A stretch of 64,000 nt of DNA. It comes from Pezicula radicicola. Its lineage: Eukaryota; Ascomycota; Leotiomycetes; Helotiales; Dermateaceae. This document shows positions 11,688 to 23,018 of this stretch, in pieces. Location of the stretch: contig PDUO01000040.1 of assembly GCA_003008705.1 (NCBI GenBank), positions 310,001 through 374,000 on the forward strand. Direction: 5' to 3'. The notes below the pieces were generated by a model, which saw nothing but the letters and a program-made list of their open reading frames with translations, was not told the origin of the DNA and made no database searches. Positions within the stretch are counted from its first letter, which is position 1, and each line of letters starts with the position of its first letter. Made by a program: the position numbers and the translations under genes.

Positions 11688-13332
11688 ATGGCTGAATGGC
11701 TGAATGGCCTTGCCCTAGCCTGTTGGGTGTGGTACTTCTTCATCCTCTTGGTACAGATCATTGGCTTTACACAACTGTATCTACACCCTCGTCTTCTCCG
11801 CTCTCCGTTCGGTCGCTGACTCCTCTAGATACCGAAACTACTCCTCTAAACCTAAACCTTCGGTATCTGCATCATCATTAAGGCTTAAGGATGTACCACA
11901 TATCACCATCCTCCGTCCTGTCAAAGGGCTTGAACCACAACTCTACGAGTGCCTTGCGTCGACCTTCCATCAGACGTATCCCTCGTCCAAGTTGACCATC
12001 TACTTCTGCGTTGCCTCCGTCAATGACCCGTCTTACCCAGTCCTGCAACGTCTGCTGGCAGACTACCCTGCTTTCGATACAAGACTCTTTGTTGAAGAGG
12101 AGGACCCGAATTTGAGTGGCCATGGAGAGTCTAGCAACCTGGGGCCTAACCCCAAAATCCGAAACATGAGTCGTGGCTATCGAGAAGCAAAAGGCGATTT
12201 GATCTGGATAATCGATTGCAATGTATGGGTGGGAAAGGGCGTCGCCGGACGGATGGTTGACAAGCTCTGCGGATATCAAAGAGATGGGACACTAGCTCGG
12301 CCCTATAAGTTTGTCCATCAATTGCCGCTTGTTGTGGACAGTGTAGGGGCTAGTGAAGCCGAAAGTGCTCGTGGCCTGCTCTCCAATGCAGAGGGATACG
12401 CAGCACCTATACCAGACCCAGATCCAGATTCGTCCCGTCAAAGAATTCTCAAAACAGGTGGTGGCCGGTTAGAAGAGATGTTCATGGCTTCATCACATGC
12501 AAAGTTTTATAGCGCGATAAATACAGTCGCTGTCGCTCCTTGCATCGTCGGGAAATCGAACATGTTCCGCAAATCACATCTGGATGCTTTGACATCAATA
12601 TCGTCACCATATGCCCCAGGCATCGACTTTTTTTCCGAGAACATTTGCGAGGACCATCTGATAGGAGATTTATTGTGGCGTAAGAAGGTTCCCGGACATG
12701 AGAAGGAAGGATGGAGAAATCACGGGTTAGTATTGGGAGATCTAGCCATTCAACCAATGGCGAATACATCTATCGCCAGTTATATGGCTCGACGAGTACG
12801 GTGGCTAAGAGTGAGGAAATGGACCGTTCCCCTCGCTACTTTCGTTGAGCCAGGGGTTGAGCCACTCCTATGTTCTGCGTACGGCGCCTTTGGGTTCACA
12901 ACGGTCGCCTTCTTCAACAGGTACCTTTTCATCCCACGAACCTGGTTGGCATTCTTCCTCATATGGCTACTCAACATTCTTTGTTGGCAAACCCTCGATT
13001 GGTTCTGCTACTCTAAGCTCCACTCCGGTGTATCCGTCGAACAGGATGCCAATACCCCGTCCTTTGCTCGACCGCCCATTCAGCAACAGAGAAGGCCATT
13101 CTGGGAATGGCTTGGTGCGTGGTGGGGACGAGAACTTCTTGCTCTTCCAATTTGGAGCTGGGCTGTCTATGGAGGTACGACCGTCATGTGGAGGGGAAGG
13201 CGTTTCCGCGTGGGTCTTGATATGAGAGTTGTGGAAATCCAAGAGAGATGGAAGGGAAGGACGTCCGAGCTGGAATGGGCGCCGATTTCTAGGACGAGCT
13301 CCAGAGGGAGTAATAAGGATAGATTGGACTGA
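11688..13332 (+). CDS. GCS: Ceramide glucosyltransferase (GT21)
   Basis: The enzyme transfers glucose from UDP-glucose to ceramide to make glucosylceramide at the Golgi or ER membrane. Exon 1 is 11688-11776 and exon 2 is 11829-13332, across a 52-nt intron (GTATCT donor, CTGAC branch, CTAG acceptor), giving 530 residues. I chose the ATG at 11688 (MAEWLNGLALACWVWYFF) because it begins directly with the conserved N-terminal membrane anchor; an upstream in-frame ATG lies at 11631. Motifs seen are ITILRPVKGLEP, PSSKLTIYFCV, the D2 region IIDCNVWVGKG, the D3 aspartate in CEDHLIGDLLWR, and the (Q/R)XXRW motif in ARRVRWLRVRKW. Hydrophobic segments follow in the C-terminal third. Length and motif order fit fungal glucosylceramide synthases. 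Confidence 0.95.
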
Positions 13333-13914
13333 GTCACGGTCTATCCTATATGATGGAATGAAATACATTAATTACCGACTGTACAATAGGTTTATCTTGG
13401 GTCGAAGTTTTCCCTTTCGTTGCACACAACAGCTTTTAGCAAAGAGGTTGCGATGCATGGTCAAAAACTACTGCGTTGTGTTTTTGCTTCCCTGATAACA
13501 CGGCGCATCTTGGCGCAAATATGACGCTACTTCTAGCGAGAGGAGGCCTGCTAAGATATGCCATGGCCTCACGTGCTAGTGGAGTCTTTTCTCTCGTTCT
13601 GCCATATCTATATTAGTGGTTACTTACGTACACTTCCTCGCAGAGTTGCCGAAATGAGGGTTAAGCCCAATGGTTTCATGAAAGTAAGGTACAGTGAGCT
13701 ACAGTGTATATTAAGCGTTTCTGCAGCGACAGGGGCCTCCCAGCGCTAAAGTCACAGCCCAATGCGCATCTGCACAATTGAGGCACAGTCGGTACCTACT
13801 TGAAAGTTGACACTCCTCATTTCTTTATTTTCTACCTTAATTATCTTTGCACTTATTTGCTCGCGTCTTTCCAACATAGACGCTGTCACAACCACCCTCA
13901 CACTCCTTTTCAAT
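13333..13914. other. Intergenic, no gene seen
   Basis: Spacer between two genes on the same strand. A 63-codon frame at 13558-13749 has no supporting feature. The last 100 bases are pyrimidine-rich and probably form the leader of the membrane-protein gene. Confidence 0.45.
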
Positions 13915-15465
13915 ATGCTGTCACTGCCATCCCAAATAGTCAGGTGCTGCAAAGCGTATCCAATTTTGCTTTTCCTGTTTTCCACCCGTATATCACCAGC
14001 CTCTGCGTTGAATTATACAGCGGTAAACCCAGCCTTTCTCATAGGATTCAACTACGCAGGTCCATCAGACAAGATTACCTTTGGGGATTGGGTTTCCCTA
14101 CTAACCCTCTGCCTGGCACCTCTTGTTGCCCACATCGTAGCGGGTGCTCCTCGTCCAGTTTTTCTTACATACAAGCGCCTGCGATGGCACGACCGAATGT
14201 GCATCTATAATCCAACTACTATTTTATGGCGTTACTTCGCTATCACGGATCGACGCGTCAGACACAAAGCATGGAATGCCGCTGATATGGCTGCTAGCAA
14301 TGCTTACTTCTGGACTGCGCATGGCTGGGATGGCTCAGAGGAGATGATGAGGAAGAGCCGAAATTTCTGCACCAAACTCCCGCCTCACTCTCGGACGGAT
14401 TTACTTTCAAAGGACTCACTAAACACAATGATTATTGGTCTCCAGGGCGTACAGGCTGTCTATACTCTTGTAGGCGGTCTGCTGTCCGCATCTCTTGGCA
14501 TCGGAAACACTGTTTTCAGCAACATCATTGCCATAGACTCAATTTTCTTCCCACTTTCTGTCTTCGGGCTCTTACGATTGTTCGCTGCCCTCTGGCTTAC
14601 CAACGAATACGCTTATGACGATCGGTTCGACACTCTTGACGCTCTCGGAAGTGAGAGTGAGAATAAGAAAGAGAACATCCCCGAGAATGCAGCTGTAACC
14701 ACCCATTTGATGCAGAAGGAGAGTGGTCATGACCTGAAAGCCGCTGGAACCGTGGGCATACAGTCTGTTACCGGGAACTCAACAGCTGCTCCGGCCCAAA
14801 GTAGCCGTAGTAAGACACTCATGTCAATGGGACTTCTAGAATACAGCTATTTACGGACCTCATTTCACGCACCAACGACTTGGCAAGCCATAGTACTACG
14901 TGTCCTTTACCTAGTGCCGCTCTCCGGCCTATTAGCCTGTTGCATTGCATACATAATCCCGTACCGTGGCTATGCGAGTCGAGCATTTTTTGACGCCTTA
15001 ACCCCAACGACATTCATATTAGTTATCTTCTATATAATATTCCTTTCAGCAACTCTCAGCATATTCGCATTCTACATTATCTTTCAAATAAATAAAACGC
15101 CGATCACGACTGTCATTCCTTGTATTGCTTCTACTGCCTACAAGGTTTACACAGTTGTCCTTGCACTTGGTGCTATCACCCTCGTTGTGGTTTCTGCGAT
15201 AGGTACGAGGAAAGCAGCCTGTGGGCGGTATACAACATTCCCGAGGAAATATGATCAGCAAATCTGTAATGGGGTTCCTGTTTCTTCGGACGCGTTCGGT
15301 TTGCCATTTGGATTCGCATCTTTGACTCCCTATAAGTTCACTGGTGCAGACAATTCTACTGGCACTACAAACGTGACACAGGTGTTGCCGCTTAATGGAT
15401 GGTGTTCGGGGACTCTGGAGCTGGGAGATGGGCTCCTTAACTCTGTGTCTATCCCTCTGGAATGA
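13915..15465 (+). CDS. Polytopic membrane protein of unknown function
   Basis: This is a single open frame of 516 residues from the ATG at 13915; the frame is open from 13807, but the downstream ATG directly precedes a signal-like segment ending at PASA. I do not recognise a named family. Several membrane segments are visible: around WVSLLTLCLAPLVAHIVAG, MIIGLQGVQAVYTLVGGLL, FFPLSVFGLLRLFAALWL, VLYLVPLSGLLACCIAYII, FILVIFYIIFLSATLSIFAF, and VVLALGAITLVVVSAIG. A polar insertion of about 80 residues (DALGSESENKKENIP onward) separates the first and second halves. The C-terminal tail has N-glycosylation sequons (NSTG, NVTQ) and paired cysteines, suggesting a lumenal or extracellular end. Fungal genomes carry many such orphan multi-pass proteins. 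The coding call is strong and the function is unknown. Confidence 0.75.
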   Translation: MLSLPSQIVRCCKAYPILLFLFSTRISPASALNYTAVNPAFLIGFNYAGPSDKITFGDWVSLLTLCLAPLVAHIVAGAPRPVFLTYKRLRWHDRMCIYNPTTILWRYFAITDRRVRHKAWNAADMAASNAYFWTAHGWDGSEEMMRKSRNFCTKLPPHSRTDLLSKDSLNTMIIGLQGVQAVYTLVGGLLSASLGIGNTVFSNIIAIDSIFFPLSVFGLLRLFAALWLTNEYAYDDRFDTLDALGSESENKKENIPENAAVTTHLMQKESGHDLKAAGTVGIQSVTGNSTAAPAQSSRSKTLMSMGLLEYSYLRTSFHAPTTWQAIVLRVLYLVPLSGLLACCIAYIIPYRGYASRAFFDALTPTTFILVIFYIIFLSATLSIFAFYIIFQINKTPITTVIPCIASTAYKVYTVVLALGAITLVVVSAIGTRKAACGRYTTFPRKYDQQICNGVPVSSDAFGLPFGFASLTPYKFTGADNSTGTTNVTQVLPLNGWCSGTLELGDGLLNSVSIPLE

Positions 15466-15599
15466 TGGACATTACTTAGTGGATCCCAATATAAACCCCC
15501 TTCTTATACTTGGAGTTGGACCATCGCGTATTCTCTAGCTAGGGGTTCTCCAAAACTTCCTCGAAACGGTCTGCAAGCAGTGTTGGAATCGAATCCGAG

Positions 15600-15973
15600 G
15601 CACACAAGTGCTCAACTTTTCAGCCTTGGATCCTCAATGAGAATGTGGAGGCTTCAAGCAACATGTCTGTAATCGAATGTGCCCTCCCGTTGCCCATTCC
15701 GAATACAACTACCGGGTCATCTCGAGCCATGTTTTCTCCGAGCTGGCAGCAGACTCAGCATCTTGCCCAGTCTCTTACTACAATTCTCAATACTACAAAA
15801 TTGACGCCGAAGCACGCCAAGACCAGAAGCTCTATGAAAAATTGCCCACGGTGCCTCATTTATTTCGTGGCATATGTTGGACCCGGCAATTACTAGTTGA
15901 CGAAAGGCAATGGGAGAAATATCTAAAAGATTGCTGGGCTATGCAGCACAAATCGAAGCCGAGTTTCAGCTAG
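15600..15973 (+). pseudogene. Possible gene relic downstream of the membrane-protein gene
   Basis: A frame ending at 15973 reads as plausible protein (PTVPHLFRGICW, RQWEKYLKDCWAM). Its upstream continuation near 15600-15660 switches to another frame (QPWILNENVEAS). No good intron joins the two, and no upstream start is obvious. It may be a decayed 3' piece of an unrelated gene or a lost terminal exon of the preceding gene. I cannot tell which. Confidence 0.25.
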
Positions 15974-16407
15974 TAGAAATAAGCAGGCTCAATGTACTAA
16001 CCATATTAGAATTCTCACTTGTAGAGCGTATTTGGATCTCTTACGGCGAGAACAATGGCTAGGTCTTGTAGCTGCGAATATGTACGTATTCACACCTCAA
16101 AGCTCTTTGATCTGTCACTTGCATCTTTAGATGTATATGAACAAAATGTACTGCCCGTCATCGTTTTTGTAGAAAGTCGATGCGGACATAAAATACAATA
16201 AATGCAATTATCATAACCTCTTGAAAAGACAACTGGACCTTCATTTTCATTTCTCATTACTTAAAAACCAACGTATCTCCATGATAGAAGAATCGCTGTA
16301 CTGTCACATCTACAACGGTTTCCTCCCATAAACAACCCAGCTACAAGCAAATCAGCCATCCAACCCAATTGTTTCTCTCTCTCCACCAAAAATGAAAAGT
16401 AGAAAAC
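15974..16407. other. Intergenic, 3' flank of the methyltransferase gene
   Basis: No gene seen. The sequence is AT-rich and lies at the convergent 3' ends of two transcription units. Confidence 0.45.
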
Positions 16408-18047
16408 TTACATAGGCATATAAACATGAATCCCGCCCCCCAAAACCTCCCTCCTAACATCCTCAAGCAACCCCTCCACCTCCCCCAACTCCATCCCCAA
16501 ACCCCTAGTCAGCGCAGCAATAGTCCAACCCTGCATCCCCTGTAAAAAATCTTCTCGAGCCCAAACCCCTAATTTCTTCATCTTCTCTCCTTTAGCCCAT
16601 GGACCGATCGGCCATGCGAATCGTCGTTGTACCACGTCTACGAAACCGATTTTTTCGAGGTAGCTTTTATAATTTGGTGCCTATATTATCACTTAGTCAT
16701 AAAACTCTTCTTCCTCTCTCTATCAAAATCCATAAAATCACTTCTAAATCCTGAAGCCCAAAAACCAGAATAAGGCTTAGGAAGAAAGGAGTGAAAGAAA
16801 CAAACAAACCTCATCAAACCTCAACCCTAACCTCCGCACGCCCTCAATCCCCAAATTCTTCCACCTCAAAAAAGCCGTATCCTGATCACTAGAATCCAAA
16901 CATTCAAACGGACTAGTATCTTGAATCTCAAAGTACCCTCCCGGTTTTAAAGCAGCGAGTGCGGATTCGAAGACGTGAGTTTTCGATTTGAAACATGCTG
17001 CTATCATGCGTGCGTGTATATAATCTAAAGGAACGGTGTAGGGCCAGGGATCTTCGGAGTCGTCTACTTCGAAGTGGCAGTTTGGTGGGATGCTTTTTGG
17101 AGGTGTGTGTTAACTTTTTTTTTCGGGGAGATGGGGAGAGAGAAAGGGGGAAGACTTACTATTCTGGTTGGATTGGTGAGAGATCTGTTCCAATTACATT
17201 TGCATGCGGCAATTCCAATGCTATATTTACATTCTAAGCATTCAAGCATCTAAGAAATAAACACCAACAAAGAGGTTTTAGAAAATATGATGCAACCCAC
17301 CAAATTCAATAGCCCAAATTCCAGTTCCAGTTGCAATATCGATTGCGGTCTGGATATTTTCTTTCTCTAGAGGAGCTAGGTATAGTTTATCTTCGAAGGT
17401 CATTCGGAAGAGGTGGTGTTGAAGATCTAGCGGGCTTAGCTTTTAGCTTTAACAAGAGGGATAGGTGGAGGTACGTACCGAGACGTTGTTGTTCGATCTG
17501 TGTGTACAGTGTCAGATAAGTAGGTAAATGGGAACGGGGGGCTGTAGTAGTAGTGACGTACTTCATCGTTTGGTAAGATGTATACTAAGATTGTCACTAT
17601 TAGATATTCCGTTTAAAGTAAGACATGATGTAGATGTTACTTACATCCTTCCTTGAACCTATGATATCTCCTTCCATTTTCCTAAAAAAAAAGTTTCAAT
17701 ATCGTTAGAAGAGATAACTCACAATATCTGGTTACGGTTAAACCATACCTCTACATAATCATAAACACTAGGTCTCAGTGACATAGTTGACGGCCTAACA
17801 ACACTTAACATTGAACTTAAAGACACTAAGAACAATCGATTTTGACTAACGCAGCCCCAGCAGAAGACCCCGATTCCACATCTTCATTACTATCAACCTA
17901 CAAAAACATATAATCTTAGCTTCAACACGATCTAAAAATAGGATAACCTACATCAAGAGGAGTAACGAATATCGAAGGGCTCCCCTTATCAACACCTCGA
18001 GTTTCAAGACCAAGCTCAGAACTGGTATCAGACTGATTAATCTCCAT
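16408..18047 (-). CDS. LaeA-like SAM-dependent methyltransferase, ten exons
   Basis: This belongs to the fungal LaeA/TAM-type methyltransferases, some of which steer secondary metabolism and development; the methyl acceptor here is unknown. My model has ten exons: 18047-17952, 17897-17851, 17794-17749, 17681-17645, 17584-17562, 17497-17479, 17426-17301, 17220-17160, 17092-16810 and 16680-16408. Phases agree throughout, giving 336 residues. Order of landmarks: an acidic disordered N-terminus, VYDYVEENGRRYH, YILPNDE, EQQRLDLQHHLF, motif I DIATGTGIWAIEFA, LPHANVIGTDLSPIQP, NCHFEVDDSEDPWPY, the post-motif KPGGYFEIQDTSPFE, and a C-terminal WTIAALTRGLGM helix. These match LaeA-like proteins strand by strand. 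Exons 4-6 are only 37, 23 and 19 nt. Whether it is LaeA itself or a paralogue needs a tree; fungi hold many paralogues. Confidence 0.88.
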
Positions 18048-18829
18048 GGTCACGTGCTAGGGAAGGTAAATTAATACAGTCGTAGTGTAACTATGTACCT
18101 ACAGTACAAATAATAATAATGTAAGAACGAGTTACGAGAAGCAAACTTAGTGGATAGTAATGGCTCTTAAATACGGAATATTATCACACCAGTTTCATAC
18201 ATCGCAGTATGCTGGGAGTATGGTAATGCATACAATTCGTTGTCATGTACGGAGCATTTCTTCTTTTGGAAGGAAGGACGTGGGTGTGAGCAGGGGAGGA
18301 TGATGTGGCCTGATCGGCTTTTGCATATATGCTGTGCCGTTCAGTTGCTTTAAAAGAACAAAACTACTTCCATAGCTGCTGTTCCTACGCTGAAGTCGTG
18401 TTAACTTGAGATCTGGAGACTAATCAACTTTTAGGCAATAGGTGAAGGTAGAAACAGAAGTCGCTTAGTAAACTTTAAGGAAGGTAGATATTTTAATGAA
18501 CTTGTCCGGATTTATAAGACGTAGTAAATCTGTCCTCCCTAAACTCCTTATCTTTAAACTCCTCTTAGATTTAAGCTGCTACCATGTGACTATAGTTACA
18601 TATTTGAATTCAGTGACTGGCTTGCTTTAAGCAGCTGACTTATCTGGGTAATTGACTTGATTTGAGTAACTCATTTGATTTAAGTAAGCCACCTATACAT
18701 TTGAGCCCACCTAAAGCTTGTGTCTAGCTACTCAAGATTACGGGATACGCCAGAATAGCTGGGGAGAACGAAGACAACGAGAATGATAACTAGGAGGCTC
18801 GCGCCGGTCAGGTCGTTCACGAACAGCAA
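18048..18829. other. Intergenic with a copy of a dispersed repeat
   Basis: No gene is supported. It contains the promoter of the methyltransferase gene and, at 18637-18690, one copy of the TGAGTAACTCA-core repeat listed separately. Confidence 0.5.
18637..18690. repeat. Dispersed intergenic repeat, copy 1
   Basis: Contains TTGATTTGAGTAACTCATTT flanked by GACTTA and TAAGTAAG. The same core, in either orientation, recurs near 23442, 50371, 53462, 57728 and 59314. Confidence 0.5.
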
Positions 18830-19237
18830 TTACACAGCAAGGATTATGAAGATGCATAACACAAAGTCCAGCTTAGGGTCCCTCCAATCCACAGTCCTAG
18901 TACCACGCATCTTCACACCATCGAACCGCTCAATCTTACGCAAACAATGTTCACGAACCCCGGACTTGGATCCTTCTACCCACGGTTTGAATTTCTCCAA
19001 AACTGGCGAGTCTATTTGAAAACAGTCATCTACCGATATTTCTCTCGTAGAGATATCGACACTATCGCACAGCACCAGCTGAATCGCATCGGGAAAGTAC
19101 GTCACAACGTCCCAGAGATGATCCGGAGCATCGAGGCACCCGACATTTGAAGACATAACCCTTTGAATCCCTCTTAGTTCTTGAAGATTGCCGTGTGCAA
19201 AAAGATTTGAAGCGAAAGTTGAACAGCTAGGGCAATG
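18830..19237 (-). pseudogene. Open frame of about 135 codons, probable gene fragment
   Basis: The frame reads as ordinary protein (ASNLFAHGNLQELRGIQRV, LWDVVTYFPDAIQLVLCD, WVEGSKSGVREHCLRKIER) and ends at 18830. Going upstream, it is blocked by two adjacent TAG codons at 19238-19243. No intron with a good donor bypasses these. Beyond them, coding-like text continues in another frame (TLAVDFSRKMARG). The composition is reminiscent of the C-terminal part of fungal F-box-like or leucine-rich hypothetical proteins, but no F-box is visible. The most likely reading is the remains of a longer gene that lost its 5' part. It could instead be a short gene starting at the ATG at 19156. Confidence 0.35.
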
Positions 19238-19243
19238 CTACTA

Positions 19244-20156
19244 CCTTTCCTGCCTCGAGCCATTTTCCTTGAAAAGTCGACAGCTAACGTAGATACCGTT
19301 TCGTGCGTGGTCAAAGTAAACACGAGGCTTGTTTCGCTCGGGACATTCTGTATTGCCGGGGAAAGCCAGGCCTTACCACGTCAATGCCACTGCTCGCGAG
19401 CCATGGCAGGCATGCAAGAGTGCTGGGATGATAGTATCAGTAGATATGCTGTAACCTCGATCGAACTTCGTGAATCGAAGTGGAATGTAGCGGGCTGATG
19501 ATCGTGCCGCTATCCATACCATGTCTTGGACTTCCTACGTAGGTTGCGAAACTGTGGGAAAGACTGCAGTGGCTGCCAGGGAACGAAGTTCGTGAAAGAA
19601 GTGTGATCAGGAAACATTTCGATCTCGTGTTGTAATATAATATTCTCGTCGAGGTTAGGCACGCCCTTGCTTCGAGTTTGTTGCTAGATCCTTTTCCAAG
19701 CTTTCGAATTTCTTACCGAAGTGTGTGTAGCGCGAAAAGCTTGAAGAATAGTCGACAGGCCGGTAATATCTAGTGTAAATAGGAAAAAGCGCATCACGAG
19801 GACTTACAAAAAAAAATGGAACAGAGAATTTTAGAAGACTGACACGAAGTCGGTACTCGTCTGAAAGCGAGAATGTGGGAAGGCTTGATCCAAACAGAAA
19901 TATATTTCTTTCTTGCTGACCATAATCATCTATAGCTATTTGTTGGCAAGTCCAGAAGAAGCAGCGCAGATAGCTATGCTAAGTCATTTGGTGACAAGAG
20001 CCAACACTGTACACACTCATCTATAATCCGTCATGGATGTGGAACATGGTGACTGCAAATGTCATGTACGCAATCACTGGATTCGCGGAAAGCAACAATA
20101 CAAAGCTTGAAGTTGGAGGTTTAGAAACTGGTTTAGGGCAGCTGCCCTCAGAATAC
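19244..20156. other. Intergenic, possible decayed coding sequence at its left end
   Basis: Scattered short frames only. The first 250 bases may belong to the broken gene ending at 18830. No repeat or RNA gene is recognised. Confidence 0.4.
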
Positions 20157-21261
20157 TCAGTCTCCAACACTGCCATCCGTGAAGTATTCAAAGTCAGTAG
20201 GCACAGGAGCTTCCCCCAGTCCTTTCGGATCTTCATCCACAAGTACAAGCGGGGCTTGCTTCTCCTGTACAGGAGTGGCAACTGCTACTGTAGCTTGAAC
20301 GGGGCGTCCGGCGGGAATAGGAGGAGGTACAGCAGGCAGCCCGTTCCTCACATTCCTCGTCATAAATACTGCCCACTCCCAAGGTCTATCTCTATCACCG
20401 GGCAACGAATTGAAGTACTCCCAACCCATCACCCCTCCAAATTTCGGGTATCTCGTCTTCAAACTTAGCAGAACTTCCTGCAACAGCTCAAACGGTACCC
20501 ATCCACTCCCGTTCCCCGGATTTGTAACCATGCCTACAACAACCTTCTCTGGAGGCCAGCCACGGGCCACCATAAAATCGTAGCCTCTAGTGGTACTGAG
20601 ATCGCCCCATCCGCAGTAGAACTGGGTGTTGTACCATGCAATTTGTTTGCCACGCATGACCTCTAATGCTTCGTAATTAAAGCCAGACAAGTTGTGTTCT
20701 GGCTTTTCTGAAACCAGTGCCGCAGCTACGGGGGCCAGCGTGATGAGAAAATCAGGGCCAAAATCTGTCTTGAGTCGATCGATCAGACGTATGATGCCAG
20801 CTAATGACATGACTTCCTCAACATCTAGATCCAACCCCTGAAGCCCCCTTTCTCTTATCAAGTTCCGCAAAGGTATGTAATACGATTCAAACGCCGCATC
20901 ATCGAGGTCGAGTCGTGTGAAGGAGCCTTTGGCTGCCCCACCGAGCATGCCTAGCACCTTCACCCCGGAAGCTTGCAGGACGCGGAGTTCGGCCCAGAGG
21001 GTCTGGTATCGGGGGTGGGACGGTACATGATCGTTGAGGCTGTCTGCGCGATCAGTATATGAGCATTGGAGAGGGACGAGGCTCGCACGTTATGTTTCCT
21101 GGAGGGTCATTGAGATGTATCGCAGCCAAATTGACGTGAGTTACCGAGATATCGGGCTGGGTTATGATAGGCAATATCGAGATTGGTTGGCCATCGGGGG
21201 TGTGTAGCGTCTGGAAGTATATGATAATTCGTGGGGTCGAGGAAATCGGAAGAGGAGGCAT
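20157..21261 (-). CDS. GH18-family glycoside hydrolase (chitinase or ENGase-like)
   Basis: GH18 enzymes cut chitin or the chitobiose core of N-glycans by substrate-assisted catalysis. Exon 1 is 21261-21089 and exon 2 is 21039-20157, separated by a 49-nt intron (GTGCGA donor, GACAG acceptor), giving 351 residues. The beta-barrel strands are visible: RIIIYFQTL, VTHVNLAAIHL, KVLGMLGG, then the catalytic strand LQGLDLDVEE (D128, D130, E132), FLITLAPVAAAL, IAWYNTQFYCGWGD and FGGVMGWEYFNSLP. E132 is the expected acid/base. The first position of the usual DGxDxDxE motif is Gln here (QGLDLDVE). There is no signal peptide and no carbohydrate-binding module; the C-terminal 60 residues are Pro/Val-rich and look disordered. 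A cytosolic or non-classically secreted role is therefore inferred. Confident family, uncertain substrate. Confidence 0.88.
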
Positions 21262-21809
21262 TGGAGTTGATGGTGGTTCAGGTTAAGTTGCTGCGTCGAG
21301 CGCTTTGGCCGAGCCGAGAAGCCCTCCCGCCATTGGTCCCTTTCTTCGGATACATTTATCATCTAACCCTTTCACATCACACTCGAACTTCATCCATCTC
21401 TTCATTTATCTCCTCTCCATCTCGTTCTCTCAATCCTCTGCTAGTAGTGAGAGGGTTTACCAAGCATTAGCTCGGCAATGAACAGTAGTTCAACTTCAGC
21501 ACTATGGAGAGGGTCAAAGGGACAGTGGAGGATGGTCGAAGACATGACAGTTACTTTGCAGTTGGAACTGAGAAGAAGTCTTCTACAAATAGTTTGATTG
21601 CATACGATATGTTTTCCTTCCCTCAAGCAATATGAGCAATCTTCATTCCCTCACACCAATTTCAGCCACGAAGTTAACAGTCATTTCTCAACTCATACCA
21701 CCAAAAACTCCCATAACATAAACTGCGGTGTCTTGCAGCGTGTGCGGATTCCCGTTTTAGTTTCCAGGTCTCAGATTACCAAAGAGAGCAGTCATCATAG
21801 CGCGATGGG
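21262..21809. other. Intergenic, no gene seen
   Basis: Promoter side of the GH18 gene and 3' flank of the BTB gene. Only short frames without start context or domain are present. Confidence 0.45.
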
Positions 21810-23018
21810 CTAACCCTTCAAGTTCTGCCTCTCGAGCAATGCCTCCATCTTCTGCCGATGGAATTTCGTTATGGCCTTCCTATGGTCGGAGTTAGTCGAC
21901 TCTTTCTAATTATATGGAGAGTAGCTCAAATATGACTCAGGAGCAATCTGTAAATTGGGCCCAGAAGAGACAAATTTACTTCAAGAACTTGTGACTTACA
22001 TGGAAGTCGGCTAGGTTACTGTGCACATGGTAGTGACACACGCAGAGCTCAGGTAGACTGAACATGCTAAAGCCCTCTGTGGGTCGCATGTGATCGTAAC
22101 CAAGTTCCACTCGGCGGCTGAACGAATGGAAGTTGCTGGCGATCCACTTCATCATGTGGGAGAAGTATTCAACGTTCGTCATACATGCCATCATGATCTC
22201 CGTTCGTAGTTGGGGGCATCCTCTGTCCATGTGGATCACATTCGCGCCAACGCAGAGATCACGCAGCTTTGATCCACGCTTTGTCTTTTCGAATATCATC
22301 GAGTTCAGACCTGGTCCAAATGTAGTTCCGAACGAGTGATAGCCAGCCTGTATGTTGTCGATTGTCTGGTTCATCAATGTCTCATTGCCAAACTCCTCCG
22401 CCAGGCCGTAGAGTTTGACAAGCTTCACCTGGGTTTCATTGAAGCGCGCCCAAATATCTTTCTCGAGGCGCTCTAGCTCCTTAGTGTTTGGCATATTATT
22501 ACCCGGCACGATGTAACGGGTCGGAGGCTCAGGAACCTGGCCTGCAGTATCCATTGTCAGTCACAGTGAGACGCCAATGGATTGTGTAAATACCCGCCCA
22601 ACTTGAAAAGTTGCGCATCATCATATGCAAAGAGTTCATACCATTGTATAGCCATTCAATAAACAATTTCCAGGGAAGTGGATCATCCTCGTGGATATAG
22701 ATGAAACCTCGCTGTCCGCTTTCAGACTTGAATGCCTGGTTGTTAACCCAGTAAGGAGACGAGTTCTGGAGCAACGACTTATGGATGGAGAGATGTTCAC
22801 GCTTGAGGACATGTGAGTATCTGCACAAGACTTGTTGCTTAAGAATTGAGACTCACCTGGGTGCCAACTCCAATGCAGACCGTCATCATCTCCGTGCCAA
22901 TGTTGCTACCGAGTTGGTCAACAGATCTTGCGTACTCAGTTAGCTAGCGATGCCATTGAACTTACTCAGGAAGCAGATGGGGCTCCAGGCTCTTACACGA
23001 CGTCTTGGGGCACAACAT
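21810..23018 (-). CDS. BTB/POZ-domain protein
   Basis: BTB domains mediate protein-protein contacts, often as cullin-3 adaptors. The five-exon model is 23018-22966, 22926-22857, 22801-22642, 22541-22000 and 21875-21810, phase-consistent, and gives 296 residues. The BTB core reads MMTVCIGVGTQ joined to REHLSIHKSLLQNSSPYW, then DDPLPWKLFIEWLYNG. This is the standard fungal BTB pattern (V.IGVG....F.VHKSLL). The region after it has KLYGLAEEFG and LMNQTIDNIQ, the helical extension usual in these proteins. The last exon (AITKFHRQKMEALLERQ) depends on an acceptor at GGAAG rather than the earlier CATAG; only this choice preserves frame and ends at a TAG. Partners and pathway are unknown. Large numbers of such genes exist in filamentous ascomycetes. 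Confidence 0.82.
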
